Assembly (NCBI GenBank): GCA_017882555.1
Contig: JADGPH010000286.1
Location: 1 to 25,226 of the forward strand
Length of the DNA: 25,226 bases
Reading direction: 5' to 3'
Source of the DNA: Thermoleophilia bacterium
GTDB lineage: Bacteria > Actinomycetota > Thermoleophilia > Miltoncostaeales > Miltoncostaeaceae
Shown: one piece after another, positions 1 through 6,226 of the stretch
How the letters are laid out: each line of letters begins with the position of its first letter
Position numbering within the stretch: position 1 is the first letter of the stretch
Program-made: the position numbers and the translations under genes
The notes under the pieces: generated by a model
Told to the model about the DNA's origin: nothing
Database searches by the model: none
What the model saw: the letters and a program-made list of their open reading frames with translations, nothing else

Positions 1-465
1 CCCGGTTGGGGCGGGATGGCGGTGCTCGACCGGTCCTGGTACGGGCGGGTGATGGTGGAACGCGTCGAGGGCCTTGCCACCGAACAGGAGTGGCGGCGGG
101 CCTATCCGCAGATCGTTCAATGGGAGACAGGGCTCGCCACGGAGGGAGCCGTGATCGTCAAGATGTGGCTTCACATCTCCGAGGACGAGCAGTTGCGCCG
201 GTTCCGCGCCCGGGAGAGCAATCCGCTAAAGCGCTGGAAGCTGACCGGCGAGGACTGGCGCAACCTCTCGCACCGCGCCGACTATGAAGAGGCGGTAGAG
301 GACATGCTCGCCGCAACCGACCACCTTGCAGCCCCGTGGCACGTCGTCGCCGCCGAGTCCAAGCACTACGCGCGTGTAAAGGTGTTTGAGATCGTGATCT
401 CCTCGATCGAGGATGCGCTTCGCACACTCGGGCGAGATCCGGTCAAGATCGAAGCATCGCTCTAG
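1..465 (+). CDS. ppk2: Polyphosphate kinase 2 (PPK2 family), C-terminal part
   Basis: The reading frame is open from base 1, so the gene starts before the window; the stop is TAG at 463-465. The visible 154 residues hold the PPK2 Walker B region (VLDRSWYGR followed by VERVEG) and the lid-like stretch with basic residues (RFRARESNPLKRWKLT, then DW). PPK2 enzymes transfer phosphate between inorganic polyphosphate and nucleotides in the cytoplasm. I cannot tell whether it is an ADP-, AMP- or NDP-type enzyme because the Walker A region is outside the window. The C-terminus looks complete and ends in a normal family-like tail. Nothing downstream is co-oriented and intact until the glycosyltransferase at 1642, so it is probably the last gene of its unit. 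Confidence 0.88.
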   Translation, partial: PGWGGMAVLDRSWYGRVMVERVEGLATEQEWRRAYPQIVQWETGLATEGAVIVKMWLHISEDEQLRRFRARESNPLKRWKLTGEDWRNLSHRADYEEAVEDMLAATDHLAAPWHVVAAESKHYARVKVFEIVISSIEDALRTLGRDPVKIEASL

Positions 466-587
466 GACCCCCGTTTCGCGGCCGAGCAGTGCTGCCTCGA
501 CTGGTTCCGACCGCGGTTGACGTGTGGTCGATTGCCAACAGCGCTCCGGATCGTCGTGGCAATTCGATGCCTGAAGTAGGTCAGCAA

Positions 588-671
588 GTACACCGCGATG
601 CAGAGAGTGTCGAGGTCGGCGTCCACGAGGTCGGCGTCCATCGTGGCCTCCAGGTCGACGGTATACTTGAC
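588..671 (-). pseudogene. Possible transposase N-terminal scrap
   Basis: On the minus strand a short stretch reads VDLEATMDADLVDADLDTL and then CIAVY. From memory this resembles the first residues of IS982/IS4-like transposases of Actinobacteria, which begin with an LDTL-x-x-ALY-type motif. Only about 28 residues resemble a transposase; the flanking residues of the open frame do not continue the family and no catalytic region is present. It is at most a relic. The assignment rests on one motif, so confidence is low. Confidence 0.3.
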
Positions 672-764
672 ACCGCCGACTTCGGCCTCTCTATCCTGAA
701 CCCCCCGCCACGGCGATTGCCGTGGAATCAATCATCTAGGGTCCACCAGACGCCGATCGTGAAC

Positions 765-1250
765 AACCAGAACGATTCCCGGGCCCTGGCGGTGTATCCG
801 TTGGTCGCCGACATTACCAACCCCGCCGCCTTGGCGGAGCTCCCCCGCCTCGGGGTGCGAGATGCGCTCGTCCACACCCGGCTCCCAGCACTGACGACCC
901 AGTCCTATCGGCCGGTCCTCCCCAATGACGCCCTGCCGCCGAACCTGGTCACCGGCTATCTGCATCGAGGTGGAGCTGCCCGACGTCGACGTCTACCGGA
1001 TCCTCCTCATGCCGCGCCCCACCGCGCTGGTGGCCAGTCAGGTCGCCTTCGGCGAGGGGTTCTGCCCCCTGAGGGAAAGACCGTTCCGCTGGATGGGGAC
1101 GACCGGGGCCATGGTGGCCTGGCCGTTCGCGCCGACGGGGACCGAGGTGGGGCTCGAGGCGTCCTGCAGAGCTTCTCCCGGCCGCGCAGGCTCGAGGTGA
1201 GGATCAACGAGCGTTCGGTCGCCACCATCCGGGTCGGTGCGAAGTCGTAG
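765..1250 (+). pseudogene. Decayed C-terminal part of a GT-C-like membrane protein (copy A)
   Basis: Three consecutive pieces in two frames make one continuous protein-like text. The first piece includes ALAVYPLVADITNPAALAEL and then LGVRDALVHTRLP, up to about base 955. The second, one frame over, reads VELPDVDVYRIL and then GEGFCPLRERPFRWMG, up to about 1165. The third, back in the first frame, reads SRPRRLEVRINERSVATI and stops at TAG 1248-1250. The order YPL, LGV-x-x-x-x-VH, DVDVYRIL and the terminal beta-rich module is that of the extracytoplasmic C-terminal region of polytopic glycosyltransferase-like proteins. No membrane segments are left upstream. Two compensating frameshifts and the missing N-terminus make it a pseudogene. 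The intact protein at 6227-8740 is a related family member. Confidence 0.6.
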
Positions 1251-1284
1251 CTTGTGCGGATTTCGTTCGCGCCCGGTGACGGGC

Positions 1285-1621
1285 ACCCTTGGCGACGCCT
1301 GCGCGCGGGTTCTCGGCGCCGCACGCCGCGCCCCCTCGGTCGTCGCCCTGGCCGGCTACTCCGCGATGTTCGCGATCCTCACCTGGCCCATGGTAACGAG
1401 GATAGGGAGCACTACCGACGGGCGCCCGAGAGATGGATGGTCGCTCATCTGGCAGACAAGGTACCGCGAGCGGCACGGACTGAACTACTCGTCATCGCGG
1501 CACCTCGACCTGGTCCCCTCGTCCACAGATGGGCGCCCGCTGGCGGTCGGGATCACGCCTCCCGACCTGATCGGACCCCCGGCCGGCGATCCACAGACGT
1601 GTCGCGCCAAGCCCCCAGTGA
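1285..1621 (+). pseudogene. Internally deleted relic of the GT-C-like protein (copy B)
   Basis: The segment encodes RVLGAARRAPSVVALAGYSA, then TWPMVTRIGS and DGWSLIWQ. These match residues about 161-224 of the large minus-strand protein (RVLGVARRGPWVVALAAYSA, TWPLVTRMGS, DGWALIWQ). Right after the SYFSS-equivalent (NYSSS) the text jumps to PSSTDGRPLAVGITPPDLIG and GDPQTC, which match that protein's last about 38 residues (PSSTDGRPLAVEITPPTLLG, GDPQAC). Roughly 600 residues are missing between the two ends. Base-level similarity continues to the old stop codon near 1621. The relic is in frame with the downstream glycosyltransferase, so an automatic caller may wrongly extend that gene to 1237. 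Confidence 0.75.
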
Positions 1622-1628
1622 CATGCCT

Positions 1629-1636
1629 CAAAGGAG
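1629..1636 (+). promoter_or_regulatory. Ribosome binding site deciding the GT4 start
   Basis: AAAGGAGA lies 5 bases before the ATG at 1642. It is a strong Shine-Dalgarno sequence and supports the start at 1642 rather than the in-frame 1237, which would add the relic of copy B to the protein. Confidence 0.75.
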
Positions 1637-1641
1637 AACCG

Positions 1642-2817
1642 ATGCGCATCGCGGTGATGCTCGACCGACTGGAGGTCGGTGGCGTCGAGAAGGTGGCCAT
1701 TCAGCAGGTGCTGGCCCTTCGGGAGCTCGGGCACGACGCCCGTCTCGTGGTGCTCAAGAAGCGCGGCGCGGGCCTCTCGGCCTTCGCCGAGGAGCTCGCG
1801 GAGGTCCCGGTCGACGTGCTGGAGAGCCGGCTGGCCTCCCCGCTGCGCGCATCGCGGGCCGTTCCGGGCTTCTCGTTCCTCGAGACGTTCCACTTCACGT
1901 TCCCCCTCATGGCGCACCGCCTAGTGCGCAGAGACGAGTACGACGTAATCCTCTGCCACAGCTCCTACACATGCCTTACAGCTTTCGCTGTGCAGCGCAC
2001 CCGTGGCATCCCCGTCGCGGCCGTGATCTGGGACCCCACGCTGCATGTCATTACGAGCTCGGCCTACGCCGACCGGGTGCTCGGCCGAGTGTCGGCCGCC
2101 CTTGCGCCTCTCGCGCGGCGGTTCGACCGGTGGCTCGTGAGACACGCGCGCCTGGTCGTCCTGGGCAGCCTCGCCTACCGCGACTACGTCGAGGAGCTGG
2201 GAGCGCAGAGGATCCTGGTCCTGCACCCCGGAGCGGTGCCGACCGAGCGCATCAGGCCGGCATCGGAGCGACAGCCCGAGATGCTGGCCGTGACCGCTTG
2301 GAAGCACGGAAAGCGGCCTGAGCGGCTGCTCCCCCTCCTTGAGCCGAACCCGGATCTGCGCCTGGTCTTGGCGGGGGCATGGCTCGATGCCGACCTTCGC
2401 GAGGCCTTCGAGGCGGAGGTCGAGCGGCGGGGCCTCGGGAACCGCGTGGAGATCACCGGCGAGATCACGGAGCAGGCGCTTGCCGAGCGCTATGCGACCG
2501 CGCAGTTCGTCGTCCAGGCCTGGCCCTCTCCGGGCTTCGGCCTCTCCCCGCTAGAAGCCGCCGCGCAGGGCACCACCTTCGTCATCCCCCAGGGGCAGGG
2601 CTCGGCCGAGCTCTTCCGCGACGGGATCGACGGGCTGATCTACGACCCCGCCGACGAGGGGGCGCTTGCGACGGCCGTCGACCGGATGACCGCGCACCCC
2701 GAGGCGACCCTGGCGATGGGCCGGAGCGCCCATGAGCGCGTCTGCCGCCGCGCATCATGGCGCGCCCGAGCCGCGGAGCTGGTCACCGAGCTGGAGCGGA
2801 TCGTCCCCGCCGCGTGA
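1642..2817 (+). CDS. Glycosyltransferase, GT4 family (GT-B fold)
   Basis: 391 residues, normal for the family. The start follows a strong RBS and the protein begins MRIAVMLDRLEVGGVEKVAI, with the glycine-rich GG-x-E-K loop of the N-terminal acceptor domain. The C-terminal donor domain shows AVTAWKHGKRPERLLPLL, LVLAGAW and then the GFGLSPLEAAAQG to QGSAELF segment; E305 and E323 fit the two glutamates of the family's nucleotide-sugar site. No signal peptide or membrane segment is seen, so it should be cytosolic and act at the inner face of the membrane. The product is likely a surface glycan, in keeping with the flippase at 4606 and the GT-C-like proteins nearby. Sugar donor and acceptor cannot be read from sequence. 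It ends 9 bases from the stop of the convergent methyltransferase. Confidence 0.85.
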   Translation: MRIAVMLDRLEVGGVEKVAIQQVLALRELGHDARLVVLKKRGAGLSAFAEELAEVPVDVLESRLASPLRASRAVPGFSFLETFHFTFPLMAHRLVRRDEYDVILCHSSYTCLTAFAVQRTRGIPVAAVIWDPTLHVITSSAYADRVLGRVSAALAPLARRFDRWLVRHARLVVLGSLAYRDYVEELGAQRILVLHPGAVPTERIRPASERQPEMLAVTAWKHGKRPERLLPLLEPNPDLRLVLAGAWLDADLREAFEAEVERRGLGNRVEITGEITEQALAERYATAQFVVQAWPSPGFGLSPLEAAAQGTTFVIPQGQGSAELFRDGIDGLIYDPADEGALATAVDRMTAHPEATLAMGRSAHERVCRRASWRARAAELVTELERIVPAA

Positions 2818-2826
2818 CGCGCGAGC

Positions 2827-3489
2827 TCAGGAGGCGGGGCGGGCGGCTCTGGTGGGAGGGTGGTCGCGGCTGACGCTCATCACGAAGATGTGCGAGGGAA
2901 GCCGGATCACCCCGTAGGGAAGCTTCGACCACAGATAGCGAAGGTCGATGTAGCGCCAGTGGCCCTCGAAGACCGGCACGAGCCCCGCCGCGTGCATCGA
3001 CCTTCGCAGCCGGCGACGGGAGAATGGCTCCTCGATCGGCTGATCCTTGAGGCCGCGCAGTGTGAGGAGCGGCTTTCGCAGGTGGCCGATGATCGGCAGG
3101 TGCTGGTGCACCGTGAGGAGCTGCATCCGTGAGACGCGGCCCATCTCGCTGAGCGCCTTCACCGGGTTCGAGAAGTGCTCGAGACATCCCAGGCTGCAGA
3201 CGAGGTCGAAGCTGTTGTCCTCGAATGGGAGATCCTCGGCGCTCGCCTCCACGAGGTGCACCGCTCCGTTCTCGCGGGCGCGCTGGAGGGCGACCGGCGA
3301 GAAGTCCACTCCGACCACGTCCGGGTTGATGGACTCGATCCAGCCCTCGCCACAGCCGACGTCGAGGGTGCGAAGGCCCCGAGTGAGCTCCGCCACCACC
3401 TCATATGTGCCGTCACCGACGAAGAAACCGCCCGCACCGTGCATCGCGTCGTACAACTCGCGGGATCTCGCAGTTCGATCGTCGAGCAT
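2827..3489 (-). CDS. Class I SAM-dependent methyltransferase
   Basis: 220 residues. Motif I is TLDVGCGEGW (41-50), motif II region VGVDFSP (59-65), followed by ASAEDLPFEDNSFDLV and CLEHF, the usual arrangement of small Methyltransf_11/25-type enzymes. AGGGGA stands 7-8 bases before the ATG at 3489 and supports this start. The C-terminal part (FSRRRLRRSMHAAGLVPVFE) is the typical helix-strand end of such enzymes. The target is unknown. Its position between a GT4 and a flippase suggests methylation of a sugar or lipid intermediate, but this is inference from context only. It is transcribed toward the GT4 gene and the two 3' ends are almost touching. Confidence 0.82.
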   Translation of the reverse strand: MLDDRTARSRELYDAMHGAGGFFVGDGTYEVVAELTRGLRTLDVGCGEGWIESINPDVVGVDFSPVALQRARENGAVHLVEASAEDLPFEDNSFDLVCSLGCLEHFSNPVKALSEMGRVSRMQLLTVHQHLPIIGHLRKPLLTLRGLKDQPIEEPFSRRRLRRSMHAAGLVPVFEGHWRYIDLRYLWSKLPYGVIRLPSHIFVMSVSRDHPPTRAARPAS

Positions 3490-3718
3490 GTGGACAGTCC
3501 CCTGCCATTCGGGTCGGTGACCAGTTTACAGTTTCGCGGCAGTCGCCACGAGCCCGTCGCTACGCCCGGTCCGGGCGTCCATCGAGCCGGTGAGGACGCC
3601 CATCACGGCCGCCGATCGCACGGTGACGTCGTCGAACCCGCCCGCCCGCACCGGACGCGTATCGAGTTCGCACTATCGGACGTTCGGATCGGTCTACTGT
3701 GGACTCTCTCGGGGATGT

Positions 3719-3733
3719 AGCGACATTGTCGCT
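3719..3733. repeat. 15-bp perfect palindrome, possible operator
   Basis: AGCGACA and TGTCGCT flank a single T, giving a perfect dyad. It lies about 230 bases upstream of the methyltransferase start and just before the IS110 scrap. It could be an operator or a chance palindrome; no neighbouring regulator gene is seen. Confidence 0.3.
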
Positions 3734-3803
3734 GGTCGGGTAGCACCCATCTCTGAGCGCGTTTCCGTCTGGGGCGGGTGCGACTCACGCTTGTCGAGTC
3801 CTA

Positions 3804-4028
3804 CCAAGACACCGGCTCAACCGCGGCAGCAACCGCCAACTCAACCTCGCCGTCTACACCATCGCGATGGTTCAGGCCCGCTCGCACCCCGACGCCCGCG
3901 CATACCTGGATCGCAAACGCGTCGAGGGGAAAAACGCCCGCGAGGCGCGACGCTGCCTGAAACGACACCTCCCCGGTGTCGTCTACCGAGCCCTCCTCGC
4001 CGACGCCCAGGAGGCCGCCTTGACATAG
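3804..4028 (+). pseudogene. IS110-family transposase, C-terminal fragment
   Basis: The frame reads RHRLNRGSNRQLN, then AVYTIAMVQARSHPDARAYL and DRKRVEGKNAREARRCLKRH, ending VVYRALLADAQEAALT and stop TAG 4026-4028. This is the conserved C-terminal part of IS110/IS1111 transposases (a HRL-x-RGGNR-x-LN motif, then RAYYERK and the EALRCLKR helix). About 73 residues are left of some 350-400; the N-terminal RuvC-like catalytic half is absent and upstream bases in this frame hit a stop at 3741. It is a scar, not an active element. Confidence 0.75.
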
Positions 4029-4031
4029 CGG

Positions 4032-4248
4032 CACCCAAACGATGCCGCGCTCTGTCGCCTGGCCGCCGGCGTTCTGGTGGAGATCAACAATGAGTGGCTT
4101 GTGGCCCACCGCTACATCAGCCAGGCTTCGATGGCGATGCTGCTGCCCACCACCGACGAGGAACCCGGCGAGCCTCAGCTCATCACCCAGCCAGATCTTC
4201 AGGTGGTGCTGACGGGGCGGTAATGTCCAACACGTAGTGGGACTTGCC
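4032..4248 (+). pseudogene. IS256-family transposase C-terminus and right end
   Basis: The frame reads HPNDAALCRLAAGVLVEINN, then EWLVAHRYISQASM and ends at TAA 4221-4223. It matches the C-terminus of the second IS256-type copy in this window (YPNDAALIRLAPGMLVEIND, EWLVAHRYISHASL). Beyond the stop the terminal inverted-repeat-like sequence CACGTAGTGGGACTTG corresponds to CACATAGCGGGACTTG at the left end of that copy, so the fragment runs to the true element end near 4248. It is fused directly to the IS110 scrap: only CGG separates the IS110 stop from the first matching codon, in the same frame. Confidence 0.75.
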
Positions 4249-4605
4249 CTGCATCACCGGTCACGCTGCGCGCCGCGGTGCCAACCGGGGATGCGGCAGC
4301 ACATGTGCATCGCGCGGCGTGCGTGGCGCTCTGGCACCCCCACCAGGCCGGCGACACAATGGCCGCCAATTCCTGTCCTTGGACACGTCATACTACTGGG
4401 CACTGGTCGGTGCCCCTGTGCGCGTTCCACAATGAAAACCGCTCGGAGAGCGCGTCTGGCCCCTCCGTCCGCGATCTAGTCCGCCCGCTAACGGAGGCGC
4501 CTCGATACCCGTCCCACAAGCCGCAGACTGTCGCCCCATGGTCCCCGTGCCTCACCTTGGCTGCCCGATCCTGCGACGGCGTCCGGGTACAAGCGTGCCG
4601 CACCA
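4249..4605. other. No gene recognised
   Basis: About 360 bases between the IS256 scrap and the flippase. Open frames exist on the plus strand, but their translations (rich in H, R, P, C) look like non-coding GC-rich text and match no family I know. The region must hold the flippase promoter unless that gene is read through from upstream. I see no clear -35/-10 pair. Confidence 0.4.
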
Positions 4606-5898
4606 ATGACCGACGTGCCACGGCGGATGGCAGCCCTGCGGGCGACGGCGAGTCGTGGCGCAATCGTCGTGATGGCCTTCACGCTCGTCGCCAACGCCGC
4701 GAACTACCTGACCAACCTTGCGTTCAGTCGGCTGCTGTCTCCCGTTGGCTACGGCGAGCTGTCGGCGCTGCTTGCACTTGCAGTGGTGATTGCCGTCCCG
4801 ACTGGGGCGGCCCAAACCGTGCTGGCAAATCGGATCGCGACCTTGCGCACCCACAACGACACGAACGGCATTCGGGACATCATGCGGTACAGCTTAGGGC
4901 ATACCGCGGCCATCACGATCACCGTCGGACTAATCTACGCAGCGTCGATCCCCCTCGTCGACGCGGCACTCGACCTGAAGCAGCCCGGGCCCGCGATCGC
5001 GATGATCCCGTTGCTCGTGTTGCTGTTCATCCAGCCAGCGGAACTCGGCCTCCTCCAGGGGCTCGGGCGGTTTGGGGCGTTTGGGCTGACGCTCTTCGCG
5101 CTGGCCGCCTCGCGTATGTTGTTCGGGATCGCGTGGGTGCTCGTCGGAGGAGGCGCCGCCGCCGCAATCGGCGGCCAGGCCGTCGGCGCCGCGTTGGTCT
5201 TGGTCGTCTGCGCGTTTCTCACGCGCGGATTCGTCCAGGGGCCTGGCTCTCGCACGGCGCGGCGCGGGTTCACGCGAAAGCCGACCACTCGTACGGTCAC
5301 AGCCACCCTTACGTTCATCGCGTTTGCGATTCTTTCCAATGTCGATATCGTGCTTGCAAAGGTCTTTCTCACTCCCCGGCAGGCGGGGATCTACGCCGCA
5401 ATCGCGACCGTCGGCAAGATCACCCTGTTTCTGCCCAGCGCTGTTGCGTTCGTCGTCGTCCCCGCGGTGGCAGCTGCTCGCGCGTCCGGTGGCGATCCGA
5501 GCCGTGTGTTGCGGCGCGGTGGAAGGATGGTGGTCGCCATCGCGCTGATCGCGGTTATTCCGATGTTGGTCGCCCCGCAGGTCTTTGTGCGGATCATGTT
5601 TGGCGCGGCGTACGCGAGTGCTGCCAGCGGCGTCCGGCCGATCGTCCTCGCCGGCATGGGTTTTGCGTTGCTGTACTTGCTCTGCAGCTTCGTCGCTGCG
5701 ATCGCAGATTCGCGCTGGTTTGTGCTCCTCGTGGCGGGCGTCGGTCTCCAGATCGGGGCCATCGCCCTGTTCCATGGCTCCCCGACACAAATTGCGTGGG
5801 TCCAATGCGGTGGCGTCGCGGTGATCCTCACGGCAAATGAAGTGTGGGGACACCCGCTGGTACGGCGCATGCGGGAGCTCTCCAGCAGCCCGGGATAA
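4606..5898 (+). CDS. Wzx-like polysaccharide/oligosaccharide flippase (MOP superfamily)
   Basis: 430 residues with about 12 hydrophobic segments in an even pattern, as in Wzx/RfbX/MATE-type transporters. The N-terminus has the family-like NAANYLTNLAFSRLLSPVGYGE, similar to the N-x-x-x-R-LG-x-x-x-YG pattern of flippases. Mid-protein FAILSNVDIVLAKVFLTP and AGIYAAIATVGKI resemble the TM7 region, with a charged residue in NVDI and the QAG-x-Y-x-A motif. It would move a lipid-linked sugar across the cytoplasmic membrane. No good RBS precedes ATG 4606; ATG 4627 is an alternative. No polymerase (Wzy) is obvious nearby, though one of the GT-C-like proteins might act late in the same pathway. Confidence 0.85.
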   Translation: MTDVPRRMAALRATASRGAIVVMAFTLVANAANYLTNLAFSRLLSPVGYGELSALLALAVVIAVPTGAAQTVLANRIATLRTHNDTNGIRDIMRYSLGHTAAITITVGLIYAASIPLVDAALDLKQPGPAIAMIPLLVLLFIQPAELGLLQGLGRFGAFGLTLFALAASRMLFGIAWVLVGGGAAAAIGGQAVGAALVLVVCAFLTRGFVQGPGSRTARRGFTRKPTTRTVTATLTFIAFAILSNVDIVLAKVFLTPRQAGIYAAIATVGKITLFLPSAVAFVVVPAVAAARASGGDPSRVLRRGGRMVVAIALIAVIPMLVAPQVFVRIMFGAAYASAASGVRPIVLAGMGFALLYLLCSFVAAIADSRWFVLLVAGVGLQIGAIALFHGSPTQIAWVQCGGVAVILTANEVWGHPLVRRMRELSSSPG

Positions 5899-6226
5899 TG
5901 CGGACCGTTCTTGCCCGACAACAGCACGATCAGCCGGGAGATCCGCCCACAACCCGACATCCATCCGGCCTGGGCCGCCGGTTGGGTGAGGGCCTCAGTT
6001 CGGCCGGTGGTGCACATCGGCGATCCCCTCGTCGATGAGATCGACGTCCTCCACCACCGCACCGCGCAGACCCGCCAGCCGAGCAAATGCCCCGGCTACG
6101 CGCGCGCCGCCTCCTGCTTCCTGGAAGCTTCAGCCTTTGAGGAGCCTAGGTGCAGAGCGGCGTGCGCCCTTCCCTCAATAGCCCAGGGACCCACGTAACC
6201 GGCAGGGGAGCCTCGTTTGCCGCATA
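5899..6226. other. No gene recognised
   Basis: About 330 bases between the flippase stop and the C-terminus of the large minus-strand protein; the two genes converge here. An open frame at 5911-6198 (plus) gives text with no recognisable motif. No convincing hairpin-plus-T terminator is seen. Confidence 0.4.

Noticed and set aside
1237..1641. N-terminal extension of the GT4 glycosyltransferase
   Set aside because: The extension is the relic of a GT-C-like protein in the same frame by chance; a strong RBS at 1629-1636 and a family-like N-terminus set the start at 1642.
4278..5840. Open frame of 520 codons on the plus strand
   Set aside because: It is an out-of-frame shadow of the flippase gene: the translation is full of R, H and C and has no membrane pattern, whereas the frame at 4606-5898 gives a clear transporter.
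4930..5964. 344-codon minus-strand open frame
   Set aside because: Antisense to the flippase; highly charged, low-quality text typical of the reverse of a hydrophobic GC-rich gene.
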